From contig CP071498.1 in assembly GCA_017354895.1 (NCBI GenBank), forward strand, positions 1,860,001-1,924,000: a DNA stretch of 64,000 nt, read 5' to 3'. Below the pieces are notes generated by a model, which had not been told where the DNA came from, made no database searches, and was given only the letters and a program-made list of their open reading frames with translations. Positions 10,729-23,849 of this stretch are shown here, in pieces. How positions within the stretch are numbered: position 1 is the first letter of the stretch; each line of letters starts with the position of its first letter. Source of the stretch: Podospora comata (taxonomy: Eukaryota > Ascomycota > Sordariomycetes > Sordariales > Podosporaceae). Made by a program: the position numbers and the translations under genes.

Positions 10729-12171
10729 TTTGAAATGAGAGTATCTTCTTGTCTGCCGAAGAAACGGGGCAGTTGTTTTGATGTTTGAAGGGGAAAAGAA
10801 ACGACGAGAAGCCGACGTTAATGGGTACAATGAACGTGAGATGCGCCCAAGAACGATGCTACCCAAACAGTGAAAGCAGGCCAGTGTAGGTGTGGTGCAA
10901 GTCGCGATTTCCAAGTCGTAGACCCAAAACTTGAAATCGATGACTCCTTTTTGAATTTGGATCACACAACTGCCGGTCTGAGCGGGTACCTGCTTCCCTC
11001 AATCAAAACGTGGATGAACCACGGGCTTGGAGTCAAGAGAGGCAGGGAGTGGGTGGGTTGCTGCCGCGTGGTTCCGATCGCGGGGCCGAATATACCCCAG
11101 TGACGCACCCGGCAGCGGTCGCGGGGTTCAATGGCAGCTTTCCCCTGACCAATGTAACCTCAGCATTCCCCGACGACCCCCACTTTTACTGCCCGAATCG
11201 GCTGTGTCACCTTCCGCTTGACCTTGGGGTTGCTGTGTGAGCTGAAACGGCAGGCGGCGGGAAGAAGGTGAAGGCTGAGGTGAAGGGAAGGTGAAGTTCA
11301 AGGTGAGGCTAAGAAACCTCGGACAAAATGAAGGTGGAGGCGGCGGTAATGAGATGGCCAGCCGGGACCCTGGCACTGATGAAGTGTTCAAGCCCTCTTA
11401 CTGTGACGTGGCAAGTCCCCTCAACACACAGAAAAACTACAAGCTCAATGGTATCAAATATGCCAAAGAAATCGGGACTATCACTGAGGTAAAGATAAAG
11501 TTTGGTCGTGGACTACGACGGAGGTGGTCGCGTGCCGTATGTGTTGATCATGGGAGGGAACGACTCTGTATGGATAATGACAAGGCTGCCAGAATTGGCT
11601 GATGTTTGTGCTCTTCTTCAGTATCCATCTCTGGCTCTCCACGTGAAAGAACCCAAAGGAAACTTTTGAATCCATCCGTCGGCTTCTTGCATGAATGAAA
11701 AAGATTGCTTCGGGGGAGCCGGTAAATTGATAAGACCTCGATGCTACTCTGGTGGAGGTTTCAAAGGGGAGAGGGGCTGATTCCATATCTTGACAAAACA
11801 GCATATTTAACCCCAACCCTTACATCCCCGCATCGGTCTGTGACGTTTTTTTCAAGGTGTGCTGCCGGCGACTGGGACTGGGCTCGCAACCGGCTTTAAC
11901 ATTTCCTGGCCCCCCCCAAAATTGTGCCGCGCCTCTTCCCAACCACCACAACACACACACAGCTCGGCATTGTCTTCGCCAGCTCTGGCTGTGTCACTTC
12001 ATGTTGCTCCCACTGCACTGTCGACACTACACCACAGCACCCTGAATCGCTACATTCAGCTGTGCTTGTCTGCCCCCCATTTACGAATTGACTGCGTCAT
12101 AAAACCGAAAGCTTTCTGGAGCTCACCGAAAACCGGGCGAAGGGCGATCACCCCCTGAGGCGCGCCTACTG
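10729..12171. other. 1.4-kb divergent promoter region ARO7/MDV1
   Basis: No gene seen. The region separates two outward-reading genes and should contain both promoters and 5' leaders. ORFs present are short, overlap on several frames and show no protein features. Confidence 0.5.
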
Positions 12172-14353
12172 ATGGCCGACCCAGGGCAGAAGGATGACTT
12201 TCCCGACCTGTCGTCCTTTGACGACGATGTGTCGGTGATATCTGTGAGCGCCAACTTTTATCGGGCCGCAATGGGGCTCGGGAACGATGCTCATCAGCAG
12301 GGCAGAAACACTAACCAAGTGATCAATCATGGTAGACTCGAGGAGTCGAGGCATTCGGCCGCAAAGTGACGAGCACGGCGAGCCATCTGATCGGTACTAT
12401 TGGCGATCCAACCTCCCACCCTCACTACACCAGGGCCATGACCGAGGTCTCCCGTCAGTTAACGAAACCGTCTCTGCAGCGCACCATGTTCTCGATGGCT
12501 CGCACTACGCCTACCGACCTGGTCAGGTCCCGCCTCTCTACCACGGAAATACATTCGCGCGCTCTTGCCTATGTACCGGATGAGCTACTCAAGAACATCC
12601 CCGAGGATGAGAACTCGTACTCTCTTTTCCAGGGCTTCAAAGCCAGCTTCCCCGAGTTCGCCGAGGATTCCAAGGGCAAGAAGCACAGGCGGCGTGTCTC
12701 CAGAGGAAGACGGCTTCTGGAGGAAAGGCCCACGACACCGGATGGATCGCCGGAATCGGTGCATAAGATTAAGAAGGAGAAGTCAACCATGATGCATCAG
12801 TTGGAGATGTTGAGCATTCGGAAGAATATGGCCAGCGCTGAAATCAAGGAGATTGATGCCAAACTGGAGAACCTTGTAGGCATGAGGAAGATCATCCTTG
12901 AAAGGCTGGCAGCTCTGGAGAAGGACGAGGCGTTGCTTGAGCATGATAGTGGGTCTTTCCCCTACACGGCATGGCCTACTAAGCTAACGTTTGACTAGTT
13001 GTCGAGGTTGAGACGAGATTAGAAGAGGCTCAGGAGATGGCTGTCGAGGCAGCCTCTATTGCCCAACACACACCGGCGAGATCAGAAGACGGGCAAAACG
13101 AGGACGAGAACGCACCTGGTTTCATGTCGCAATCCATTTACGAGAAGCTCCCATCAGTATCATCAGGAAGTGGCCCCGTTAAGCGGAAGCCGAGAAGTAT
13201 CAGGAGGAAGTCGGCGCCGATTTTGCACGAGCACTTCGAGCCAGGAAGCATGATCCGCTCGATGCGCGCGCATCAGGACAGCATCACTACTCTCGACTTT
13301 GACGCCCCCTTTGGATTGATGGTTTCGGCTGCAATGGATGATTCGGTTCGTGTTTGGGATCTGAACGCTGGTCGCTGCATTGGTCTCTTGGATGGCCACA
13401 CTGCTTCGGTTCGCGCTCTCCAGGTCGAAGACAACTTCTTGGCAACTGGCTCTATGGATGCGACTATTCGGCTCTGGGATCTCAGCAAGGCTCACTACGA
13501 CCCGCAAGGCAGCAGCTTTGGTAAGGAGGAGGACGATGACGAGGACGCTCTTGCCTTCGAGAACCCCAGCGACTTGCCGGTAGACCCTCCTGCCAACAGC
13601 ATGGCTGATTGCCCACTCTTCACCTTGCAAGCTCATCTTGATGAAATCACGGCTCTTCACTTCCGAGGCAATGTTCTTGTGTCAGGTTCTGCTGATAAGA
13701 CTCTTCGGCAATGGGATCTGGAGAAGGGACGTTGCGTGCAGACTCTGGACGTAATGTGGGCTGCCGCGCAGGCCACTGCTCTCTCCCACGACAACGATAC
13801 CTGGAGACAAACCAACAAGGCCCCGGATACGTCTGCAGATTTCGTTGGCGCACTCCAAGTCTTCGAATCCGCTCTCGCCTGCGGTACGGCCGATGGTATG
13901 GTCAGGCTCTGGGATTTGCGCAGCGGACAGGTGCATCGCAGCTTGGTAGGCCATACTGGGCCTGTCACCTGTCTGCAGTTTGACGACGTACACCTGGTTA
14001 CTGGCAGTTTGGACAGAAGCATTCGGGTGAGTGTAAATTCGAGGTTATTCAAGGGACGTTTGCTAACTGGTGGCCAGATCTGGGATCTCCGAACTGGGTC
14101 CATCTATGACGCCTATGCTTATGACAACCCGATCACAAGCATGATGTTTGATCAAAGACGCATTGTCGCGGCTGCTGGCGAGGATGTCGTCAAGGTATAC
14201 GACAAGGTTGAGGGCCGGCACTGGGACTGCGGTGCTGGCATCACCGAGGCCGATGAAGCCAAGAGCCCTGCCATCGTGGAGCAAGTGCGCATCCGGGACG
14301 GATACATGATTGAGGGTCGGCGGGACGGCATCGTTGGCGTCTGGACCTGCTAG
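12172..14353 (+). CDS. MDV1: Mitochondrial division protein, WD40 adaptor
   Basis: Adaptor that recruits the dynamin Dnm1 to Fis1 on the outer mitochondrial membrane for fission. Four exons: 12172-12243, 12336-12948, 12999-14026, 14078-14353 (introns 92, 50 and 51 nt; the last is in-frame and would be read through in a simple ORF, giving 17 extra residues). Protein 662 aa. The N-terminal region has the family stretch [13 protein letters not shown] and [17 protein letters not shown], a central coiled coil lies around residues 195-260 ([20 protein letters not shown]), and WD40 repeats fill the C-terminal 400 residues (for example [18 protein letters not shown]). The first exon boundary rests on a GTGAGC donor and CTAAC branch site and is the least certain part. 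Confidence 0.9.
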
Positions 14354-15252
<899 letters not shown>

Positions 15253-16640
15253 ATGGCACCCACCTTTGAAGAAGCCCTCACCTCTACCTTTACCCTCGCG
15301 CCTCCCCCCAAGGGCCCTCTGGCGCGCTACCGACTCCTGTCTCCCACAGCAGGAGTGAGAGTCAGCCCGCTATGCTTGGGTGGTTTAAACATTGGTGATG
15401 AGTGGTACGCCGCCCCCCCCGATCCCCCTTTCCTTCCCACCAGAGTTAAGCTAACCCACATAAAGGAAAGCCCTCATGGGCGAAATGACCCAACCCCAAG
15501 CCTTCTCCCTCCTCGACTACTTCTACTCAGCCGGGGGCAACTTCATCGACACGGCCAACGCCTACCAAAAGGAGCAGTCTGAGCAATGGATCGGGGAGTG
15601 GATGGCCCGGCGTGGGGTCAGAGATCAGATGTGTAAGTCCCTCCCCCTGCCTTTCTCTTCAAGGGCGGAGCTGACGATAAAGGGGCGCAGTCATCTCAAC
15701 CAAATACAGCAACAACTTCCGCGCCGGCCACGGCGAAACCGAGATCATGGCCAGCTACATCGGCAACGGCACCAAGTCATTACACACCAGCGTTCACGCC
15801 TCGTTAAAGAAGCTACAGACGGGGTACATCGACCTGCTCTTCGTCCACTGGTACGACTACGCGACTTCAATCTCGGAGCTGATGCAGAGTCTCAACGTGC
15901 TGGTCAATCAAGGAAAGGTGCTGTATCTTGGGATCAGCGACGCGCCGGCGTGGGTGGTGACAAAGGCGAATCAATACGCGAGGGATCACGCGCTTAGGGG
16001 GTTTAGTGTTTACCAGGGTGAGTGGTCAGCTGTGGCGAGGGATTTTGAGAGGGATGTTATACCGATGTGTAGGGAGGAAGGGATGGGGATCATGCCTTGG
16101 GGTGCGTTGGGGGGTGGGAATTTCAAGAGTGAGGGGGGGCAGAGGAGGGCAGAAGGGGGGGGGGGTGAAGGGGAAAGGGTTCACGCGCCGGTTGGGGAGA
16201 GACATGTCAAGGTTGCTAAGGCGTTGGGACGGGTGGCGGAAAGGAGGGGGACGGGGTTGACGAGTGTGGCGCTGGCATATGTGATGCAGAAGGCGCCGTA
16301 TGTTTTTCCGGTCGTGGGGGGGAGGAAGATTGAGCATTTGAGGGAGAATATTGAGGCGTTGAAGGTGAGGTTGGAGAGGGAGGATTTTGAGGAGATTGAG
16401 GGAACGGTGGAGTTTGATTTGGGTTGGCCGAATAAGTTGCAGTTTGGGGGGAGGTTGCCGGAGAATATGCAGGATTTTTGGTTGATGGGGACGGCGGGGT
16501 GGTTTGATAATGTGCCGGTTGTGAAGGCTATTGTGCCGGCCAAGGAGGAGGAGGCTGGCGATCTGAGTAGTGGTCATGCGGATGGGGCTAAGGTGGTGTC
16601 GTTGGTGAGTGGTGGGTGGAAGGGGGTCAAAGGGGAGTAA
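15253..16640 (+). CDS. Aldo-keto reductase, aryl-alcohol dehydrogenase type
   Basis: NADPH-dependent reductase of the AAD/norsolorinic-acid-reductase-like AKR group; the substrate cannot be told from sequence. Exons 15253-15404, 15466-15632, 15691-16640 (introns 61 and 58 nt). Protein 422 aa. The AKR catalytic tetrad is complete: Asp79 and Tyr84 in FIDTANAYQ, Lys111 in ISTKYS, His159 in LLFVHWYD. Cofactor-end sequence [20 protein letters not shown] is present. A Gly/Glu-rich loop ([16 protein letters not shown]) is longer than usual. The last exon has extreme G-ending codon use. No clustered biosynthetic genes are next to it, so a secondary-metabolite role is not supported by context. Confidence 0.9.
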
Positions 16641-17072
16641 CCTTGAGATGAGTTTTTTTGGCTTTTGTTCGAAGTTTCTTTCAATGATAGATAATCTAGT
16701 TGTCTCTTTACCACCAATAACTTTATGACCAATGTGCATTAAGTGTACAGGTTTATGCGCGGTGTCCTGGACCGTCTTGCTCCTTCCTTGATACTACCGC
16801 TCCTTCCTCGATACTACCGCTCCTTCCTCGGTATTACCGCTCCTTCCTCGATACATCAGCCAGCCGCTCCGGAAGGTGCATCTGAACACATACCTTCCAA
16901 CAGAGAATATACCGGAAAGAATTTTCCGTTTAATGAAACACATGACTTGATTCCCATCCTCAGTTTTCTGTTCGACATCGAGACCTTGACTCGACAGTTC
17001 CTCTGGCTGTACTGGTGTCACGGTGAGCCCCTGACCCCATGCACCTGGCTCTCAACCACGGCAGTCTTCACG
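16641..17072. other. Intergenic, 3' of AKR gene
   Basis: No separate gene seen. The frame of the next gene is open upstream of its chosen ATG, but this part contains a short degenerate tandem (CTCCTTCCTCGATACTACCG units near 16778-16852) and looks untranslated. Confidence 0.4.
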
Positions 17073-18562
17073 ATGGCCACCGAAGAAGGCGCGGAGACAT
17101 ACAAAATTCAGGTGACACCCCTTCAGCCAAGGTCTTCCAATCTTCGTACATATTCACGCAAGAAGTCAATCAGCAAGCTGCCGTCACTCAAGCCATCCCA
17201 GAAACAGTATCCTGTCAAGCCACTGCAACAAACTCAGCTAAATCTTCGAGTGACGAAGACACCGAGTAACGTTTCGAAGGCAGCTGAGCCAAGACCCTCG
17301 AATCGCATCGAGGTTGTCATTCCGGATACAGAGAGTGCTAGTTTCGATCCTCATGACTACGATGACGCCTATATTGGTGATGAGGAGGATGAAGTCGTGG
17401 ATGACGGCGTGGGCGGCAATGAAGTCGCGGAGAACTATGAAGTGGTATATGCAAGCGAAGGTGATGATGGGAATCTGAACACAACAAGAAGAGAGTGTAC
17501 GTGTGGTATTCCTGACAGAAACATGGGAGTCTGCTAACGTCAAAAATAGCCAACACAGTCTTCCTCCCGCCTGGCGCAGGGGAAGACGTGTATAATATAC
17601 CAGATGACTTACCAGAAGACTTGCCGCCTGTCGTACCCAGTAACAGTGATCGCCAGAAGAAGTCCAACGGCAGTGAACGCCAGAATAACCCGGTCCAGGT
17701 TGTAATGCCATCAACAACACCACACTTCACGCAACAGATGATTCGCGGCCGACCGCCCGGCAATGGTCCTCGACGCCCTCACCTAATCTTCAACAAGCTC
17801 CCTTCGAGAAGCCGCTTCAAAAAGCTCCCGCAGAAATCCGGACGACAGACCTCGGCTCTCCGCTCCAACCCAGGCGACGGCTTCTCAGACGATGAAATCA
17901 AACGCTCTGGCCTCGTACTCCGTCGCAGTGCGAAGCAAAACACATCAATCACACGCGTGGCTGACACTGATATCCCCCGCAGACCACCACTTCCCAGGCT
18001 GAAGCAGGACAAGAGAAGGGCAGACTCGGAGGACAGTGTTTTCGAGATCAGACCAAGAAAGAGGACAAAATGCACCCAAGAGCAGCCTGACTCAACCGCT
18101 AATCGGTCAACTCAATGGAGATTAACTCCTCGGCTTGCAGTCCCAACACAGATCCTCATTCCACCTCTTCGTCAGCCCAATAATCCCAAGGCCAGGGTTA
18201 TCTTCCATCCACCCACAAGTGATGAGGATGAGGAATCAGAGTACAGCCCAGACGACAGAGTCATTATCCCCCAAAGCAGAGACTTCATTACCTCATCAGA
18301 CTTGCGAACCACTGAGGACGAGGAGGACGAGGAGGAGGAGGAGGAGGACGAGGAGGACGAGGAGGACGAGGAGGACGAGGAGGAGGGCAATGATTATGCA
18401 ACATACATCTCCGAGACTTTCACCGGAGGCCAACGATCGAGCTCAGTACCTGTCGAGCCCACAGTACAGAGTGACAGTGCAGGCAACGGGGTGGATGCCG
18501 GGGTGCAGATTACTCAGGGGCTGGAAAAACGGAGAGGGTTGAAGAGGAGTAAGACGCAATAG
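17073..18562 (+). CDS. Hypothetical acidic low-complexity protein
   Basis: Not recognised. Exons 17073-17496 and 17550-18562 (53-nt intron, GTACGT donor, CTAAC branch); protein 478 aa from the ATG that opens MATEEGAETYK. The sequence is largely disordered: basic Ser/Pro-rich stretches (YSRKKSISKLPSLK), acidic patches (DDAYIGDEEDEVVDDG), a bipartite-like basic block RPRKRTK, and a Glu/Asp run of about 26 residues encoded by GAGGACGAG repeats at about 18309-18386. Composition suggests a nuclear protein. The frame is open further upstream to 16743, so a longer N-terminus cannot be excluded. Confidence 0.6.
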
Positions 18563-18948
18563 AGAAGGGCAAGGGCACAATGACTGGCCATGTAAAGGAT
18601 TGACAATATTTTGGAACGTAGGGGGAAGACTGTAGGAAAGAAAGGACGGAAAGAAGGAGGGGGATGTATTCAACATGCTTGACAATCTTTGCTGCACATA
18701 GCTTCTCAGCGGTTGGCTTGAACATCATCCTGCATATTTAGGCCATTAATCAGACAGCGACCTTGCTCTTCTTAGCTATTTTTATTTGTTACATTGTCAT
18801 CATCAATATGTACTCTTGCAAGCACAAAACAAAACCAGAAAAAAACACGAATTCTTGATTCCCATTCCCAAACGCCTGGAACATTAAAAAGCAAGAGATA
18901 TCTTCCCTCTCGTCATCTCGGACTCCTAGTAGACCACAAACGGGCTCC
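18563..18948. other. Intergenic, convergent 3' ends
   Basis: No gene seen; AT-rich 3' flanks of the acidic protein gene and of BUB3. Confidence 0.4.
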
Positions 18949-20062
18949 TTATTTGGTCCCCTTTCCCTTAGCCTCCGTCTCCCCCAGCTCCCTCACAAAC
19001 ACCCTTGTCCTCCCCTGCCCGGTATAATCCTCCATCCCCGTCTCAAACCCAGGGCAAACCCCAATAGCGAGGTACTTCCCATCCCCACTGAACCCCAAGC
19101 TCGCCACCGCCTCGGGGAACTTTTGATACTGTCTCATCCTCCTCTTGGCCTCGGCATCCCAAAGCGCGACCGTCCCATCACCACCACCAGAGGCAAAAGT
19201 GCCGTATACCGGGTGGAAAGCGAGGGCGTTGACAGGATACACAATATCCCCACCACCTTCTTCTTCCGGGGCGGCCTGCCGGTGGCACTTGAACGCGTAT
19301 TTCCTCGCCTGCGATTCGGGCGTGTCCTCGAACCACTCCACCGCCACCCTCCCCTCAATCGAGGAAGTAGCATACCCAGCATCATTGGGCATGCACGCCA
19401 CCGCGCGCGTCAAAAACTTGAGCGACGACTCCCTCGTCTGCCATGGGGCGGGAGGACTGGTGGCAGCCGCCAAGGTAGGCAAATCATAAATATGCACCAA
19501 CCTCGCCGTCATAGCCACCACCAACTTCGTCGGGGACGATGACAAGGCGTGAGGTTTCCCGGGAAGGGGGATGACCAACGGGTCCGACCCCGGGTCGGAA
19601 AGCTTGTGGACGTGGAGGGTGTTGTCCCAGCTAGCGGAGACGAGGAGGTTGTGCGCGGAAGAGTAAACTACGCAGCGGACAGGCTCGGAGTGTTTCGACA
19701 GGACGGTCTGCTCGCCAGAGGTGAGGTCGATCTTCTTGACTTGTCGGTCCATGCCTGCGGTATAGGCTTCATTGTTGGAGGCATCGCCGAAGCAGACGTC
19801 TAGGACGGGGGCGCGGTGCTCGTATTTGTTAAGAAGATTGGCGTTGTCGCCTTCGCCTTCGGTGATTTGGTAGAGGTAGACGTGCTTGTCCCAGGAGGAG
19901 ACGAGGAGGCGGTGGGAGGAGTCGGGGGAGAAGACGAGGGAGGAGACGGCGTCGGTGGGGGGTTGGGGGAGTTCGAATTGTGTTGCTGTTTTATCACCCT
20001 ATTAATATATACACATATCATCGATGATGTATAAAGATGCGCGGATACATACAAGGAGCCAT
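18949..20062 (-). CDS. BUB3: Spindle checkpoint WD40 protein BUB3
   Basis: Kinetochore-bound WD40 protein that recruits Bub1 and BubR1/Mad3 in the spindle assembly checkpoint. The first coding exon is only 10 nt (20053-20062: ATG, two codons and one base), followed by a 67-nt intron (19986-20052) and exon 18949-19985. Protein 348 aa, near the family size of about 330-350. Diagnostic features: the early blade LLVSSWDKHVYLYQ, the segment YTAGMDRQVKKIDL, LLVSASWDNTLHVHKL, and the Bub3-type SSIEGRVAVEWFED that contacts GLEBS motifs. The coding strand is C-rich at the 5' end and G-rich at the 3' end. Confidence 0.93.
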
Positions 20063-20510
20063 TTTGTCCTGATTTCTCCGTTGTGTGGTGGGAAAGCTGA
20101 ATCCTGTTGAACAATCAATCACCGTTTGGGAGCTCTCTCGCAGATGGGAACTGTTGCGAAAGAGCTCCAATGCGACAACCAATCTCTGGGGCAATGGCAG
20201 TAAACAAGCCTTGGCATATTCTGCCGTCCCACACCGCTATTATTTTGCAGACGACCCGTCCCCTGTGGCCCCCCACTTGCCGCCCCTAGGTTGCGGTCAG
20301 CGTCATCGTCTCCCGCTAATCTTTTGGCGGGGCAGATGCAAGCACCGAGAAGCTGTCAAATGTCAACCAACTACTGAACCGAACCATCCAGAACACATCA
20401 CTCTCACGCGACGCGATTAACATTGAGGCTCACAACACCACACTTGCTTTCAAACCCTTTCGACGAAACACACACCTTTCTTACAACTCTCCCACAACGC
20501 ACAACACAAA
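20063..20510. other. Divergent promoter BUB3/GPN2
   Basis: 448 bp between two outward-reading genes; no gene inside. Contains CACAAC-rich leader sequence before GPN2. Confidence 0.5.
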
Positions 20511-21672
20511 ATGCCCTTCGGACAACTCGTCCTCGGCAGCCCAGGCGCAGGTAAAAGCACCTACTGCGATGGAAGTACGTTCCCTCCCCTCCTTCTACCC
20601 CCCTTTCCCATACTAACCTCCCCCTGCCCCAGTGCACCAGTTCATGTCCGCTATAGGGCGCCAATGCTCCGTCATCAACCTCGACCCAGCCAACGACCAA
20701 GCCTCCTACCCCTGCGCCCTCGACATCCGCGACCTCGTCACCCTTGAAGAGATTATGTCCGACGACCGGCTCGGCCCCAACGGCGGCGTCCTCTACGCCC
20801 TCGAAGAGCTCGAAAGCAACTTTGAGTGGCTAGAAAACGGGCTAAAAGAACTCGGCGACGACTACGTCCTGTTTGACTGCCCGGGGCAGGTCGAGCTGTA
20901 TACGCATCACGCTTCCTTGCGCAACATCTTTTACAGATTGCAAAAGAGGTTAAATTACAGAGTATGGCACAACATCTTTGCTGGCTAATTCTGCTGTATG
21001 CTGACTGGTTGTCTACAGCTAGTAGCAGTCCATCTATCAGACTGCTTCTGCCTAACCCAACCATCTCTCTACATCTCCACCGTCCTCCTCTCCCTCCGCG
21101 CCATGCTCCAAATGGACCTCCCCCACATCAACGTCCTCACCAAAATCGACAAGATTTCCTCCTACGACCCCTTACCCTTCAACCTCGACTTTTACACCGA
21201 AGTCCAAGACCTCTCCTACCTCATGCCCATCCTCGACGCCGAAGCACCAGCCATTCGTAGCGACAAATTCGGCGCCTTGAACAACGCCGTCGCAAACCTC
21301 GTCGAGCAGTTTGGGCTAGTAAATTTCGAGGTGCTGGCGGTAGAAAACAAGAAGAGCATGATGCACCTCTTGAGGGTCATCGACAGGGCGGGAGGGTATG
21401 TGTTTGGTAGCGCCGAAGGAGCTAATGACACCGTTTGGCAAGTCGCGGTGCGAAATGATTCGTCATTGCTGGATAGTATCGATGTCCAAGACCGGTGGAT
21501 AGATAACAAGGCCGAGTATGACGAGCGGGAGAGGCTAGAGGAGGAGGAGCAAGAAAAGATCAGGGAGGCCCAGGCCCAGGCCCAGATGGATGTTGCTGGT
21601 CCGGTGCCTGGGTTGCCCCAGCTAGGTCCGGGCGATGGCTCGGGGATCAAGGTAGTTCGTAAAAAGAAGTAA
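20511..21672 (+). CDS. GPN2: GPN-loop GTPase 2
   Basis: Cytosolic GPN-loop GTPase needed for assembly and nuclear import of RNA polymerases II and III. Exons 20511-20574, 20633-20961, 21019-21672 (introns 58 and 57 nt); protein 348 aa. Visible: P-loop GSPGAGKST at residues 9-17, NLDPAND, the GPN loop LGPNGG (GPN at 69-71), DCPGQVEL, and the base-recognition motif TKID. The sequence AVHLSDCFC after the second join, and LPHINVLTKID, fit GPN2 better than GPN1 or GPN3. The C-terminus is Glu/Gln-rich with a helical ERERLEEEEQEKI stretch and ends in VVRKKK. C-rich codons early, G-rich late. Confidence 0.93.
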
Positions 21673-21694
21673 ACCCTTGCTTTGAAACTAAAAC

Positions 21695-22282
21695 TCAATC
21701 CTCAACCATATCATCCTCAGAAGCAGAGTCAACATCTTGACCTCCAAGAATGGGAAGAGTGCGCTGCTGGTTATTATTGTCCCCGCGCAGCAAAGCACCT
21801 AGAGAATCGGAGGAGCTTTTGCCTTTGAGTTCCTCCTTAGCGGCGAGAACGAGAAGTCTGGCGCGGCGAATGGTCTCCTTTTCGACCTTGCGCATGGTGC
21901 CGCTCACGCGGACGACGCGGTAGATGCAGGGGCGGCCGTTCTTCATGGGACAAGACTGCATGAATGACAGGGCGGCCCAGACGAGGCGGTAGTGGTCGCG
22001 GGAGACGCGGAGGATGAAGGTTGAGGTGGCGGGGGAGAAGTATTTGACCTGGAGGTTGTGGTTTACCTTTCCTGCGCCGCAGTCGCCGAACAAGGAGGTG
22101 ACTTCGTTGCGGACGTCCTTCAGTAGGGTTTGGGGTTTGAGGTCTGAGTTGGTGGGCTGGTTGTAGAGGAGGAGGTCGGAGACGGGGACGGGTACGGGTA
22201 CGGGTACGGGTGTGCTGGTGGAGGGTGGGAGGTCGGTGTAGAGGATGTTGACTAGGAGGTAGCGGTCTTTGAGGCGGACCAT
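21695..22282 (-). CDS. POP5: RNase P/MRP subunit POP5
   Basis: Protein subunit of the RNase P and RNase MRP ribonucleoproteins that process tRNA and rRNA precursors. Single exon, 195 aa, from ATG at 22282 (MVRLKDRYLLVNILY, the typical family start). Core motifs: VNHNLQVKYFSPATSTFILR and the block RVSRDHYRLVWAALSFM, then the conserved RVVRVSGTMRK. An insertion near residue 25 is a Pro-Val run encoded by a GGTACG-type tandem repeat. Tail-to-tail with GPN2: stop codons are 22 bp apart, so the mRNAs very likely overlap. Confidence 0.93.
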   Translation of the reverse strand: MVRLKDRYLLVNILYTDLPPSTSTPVPVPVPVPVSDLLLYNQPTNSDLKPQTLLKDVRNEVTSLFGDCGAGKVNHNLQVKYFSPATSTFILRVSRDHYRLVWAALSFMQSCPMKNGRPCIYRVVRVSGTMRKVEKETIRRARLLVLAAKEELKGKSSSDSLGALLRGDNNNQQRTLPILGGQDVDSASEDDMVED

Positions 22283-22914
22283 GATGAGGTCTTGAAAATC
22301 TAATGAAGGGTTGGTGTGAGGTTTGTTGTGAGGGAAAGTTGATGTTGACTGATGTGTGAGGAGAAGGGTGAGAAATACTTGGCTTATCGATAAAACGTTG
22401 TGATGGGCGAGCCTAAGGTTAAAGTAAAAGTGGGGCGCTGTTAAATGCATCCCTGAAGAGCGCAGAGCCACTTCATCACAGCAACACAACACACCATCTC
22501 GAACACATTCGCAGAATACCATCCATTAACCAGGGTCATATTCCCAACCTGCCATCTTCCCTGAAACCCATGCTATAGCTGCCCACCGCCATTTGGTTAT
22601 GGTAGTCCCTATCATACAGCCTTCATTTGAACCCAAACCCAAAACTCATCCATCATCGTCAAACCCGGCTCAATCAATCATTCATTCAGTCCCAAGTCCC
22701 TGAGTTTGTAATCCTGAGTCTCCAATGAAATAAACCCCCCGCCCTTTCCATTGGTCATCCCTCATGAGTGTCCCCCATTCCGATCCTTGACATGTAAGAA
22801 AGGTTGCCCTTGCTTGTATATTACTCCCACAGAGACCAACTATCCCATTCGCCTTCTGTGCTGAAAACAGGTACTCAGCCAGCCAATCCTGCCGGTGCGC
22901 CTCGGTAAACAGGC
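22283..22914. other. Intergenic between POP5 start and TVP15 3' end
   Basis: 632 bp without a gene. Holds the POP5 promoter and the TVP15 3' flank; pyrimidine/CA-rich. Confidence 0.45.
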
Positions 22915-23849
22915 TTAAACCTGCTCAGCACCCCACCCAGCATCAGCCTCGCGCATATTGGCAGGGGGCTCGATCGAGGGGATGAACTCCAAAGCGACGT
23001 AAGCAGCACCAGCCAGACCAATAAGCGAGCCCATGATGATCCTGAGAGTGCCGTCGTGGAGAAGGATGGTGCCGATGAAGATGTAGACTAGAAAAAAGTT
23101 ATCATGTCAGCTGGAACCCCAACCATTAGCAGCCCGGCATAAAATATACTTACAAACACCACGACCAATGAACGAGAACAAGAAAGATCCGTAGCGCGAG
23201 ACCTGAGGAGGGATCTGGAACTCGAGGAGAGCGGTGGCCAGACCAAAGAGGATCACGTAGACGCCGATAATCGACGACTGGCTGTTATTCCGTTGGTAAC
23301 GATCCTATATTAAGTATTGGGTATATCACCAACAACTTACAAGCCAACGGGGAAAAACTGGGAGATACCGCCAGCGACCATAAGACCACCCACCACCAAG
23401 TTCACGATGCGGCTGTGGGAGGGAATAGTTAGCATATGTTTTGTTCTTTCATCATCCCAAGATATAACACGGCCAGCGATGTGCAAGCTCCATCACGTCG
23501 ACCCTTGCAAATCCCGACGACTGATGCTGTTTCGGCAGTGCATCGCAACCCAGTATCCACACACTTCGTCCTTCATCGCTAACACAACGCAGGGTCTCGA
23601 GGTTCGGTCAGGCGTTCTCGATGCGGCGTCGTCATTGATCCAATACCATCAACGACGTCCAACCCTTCTCGTGCATCGCGCCAATCCATTTGATAGCGCA
23701 CGATGGGTAGTCGCATTCCGCTATTCCTACCGTCGTCATTGCCTTCCCCCTCATTTGATCCAACCTCCTCCCCTCTACAGCGCCGTGCAACAACAACCTC
23801 GATCCGATATAACGAAAAGCAAAACCTACAAGATGTTTGAGAAATCCAT
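22915..23849 (-). CDS. TVP15: Golgi membrane protein TVP15 (COPI-associated family)
   Basis: Small multi-span protein of the COPI-associated family, found in late-Golgi/Tlg2 vesicles in yeast. Four exons on the minus strand: 23830-23849 (20 nt), 23341-23412, 23154-23281, 22915-23087; introns 417, 59 and 66 nt. Protein 130 aa (yeast form about 143). The joins give MDFSNIFRIVNLVVGGLMVA, then SSIIGVYVILFGLATALLEF, RYGSFLFSFIGRGVFYIFIG and LRIIMGSLIGLAGAAYV: four hydrophobic spans, with a short cytosolic C-terminus. The long first intron ends with GCTAAC branch and CACAG acceptor. Overlapping ORFs in this intron are not coding. Confidence 0.85.

Noticed and set aside
15253-18562. Secondary-metabolite cluster around the aldo-keto reductase
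   Set aside because: Neighbours are MDV1, an acidic unknown protein and BUB3; no synthase, transporter or pathway regulator is present.
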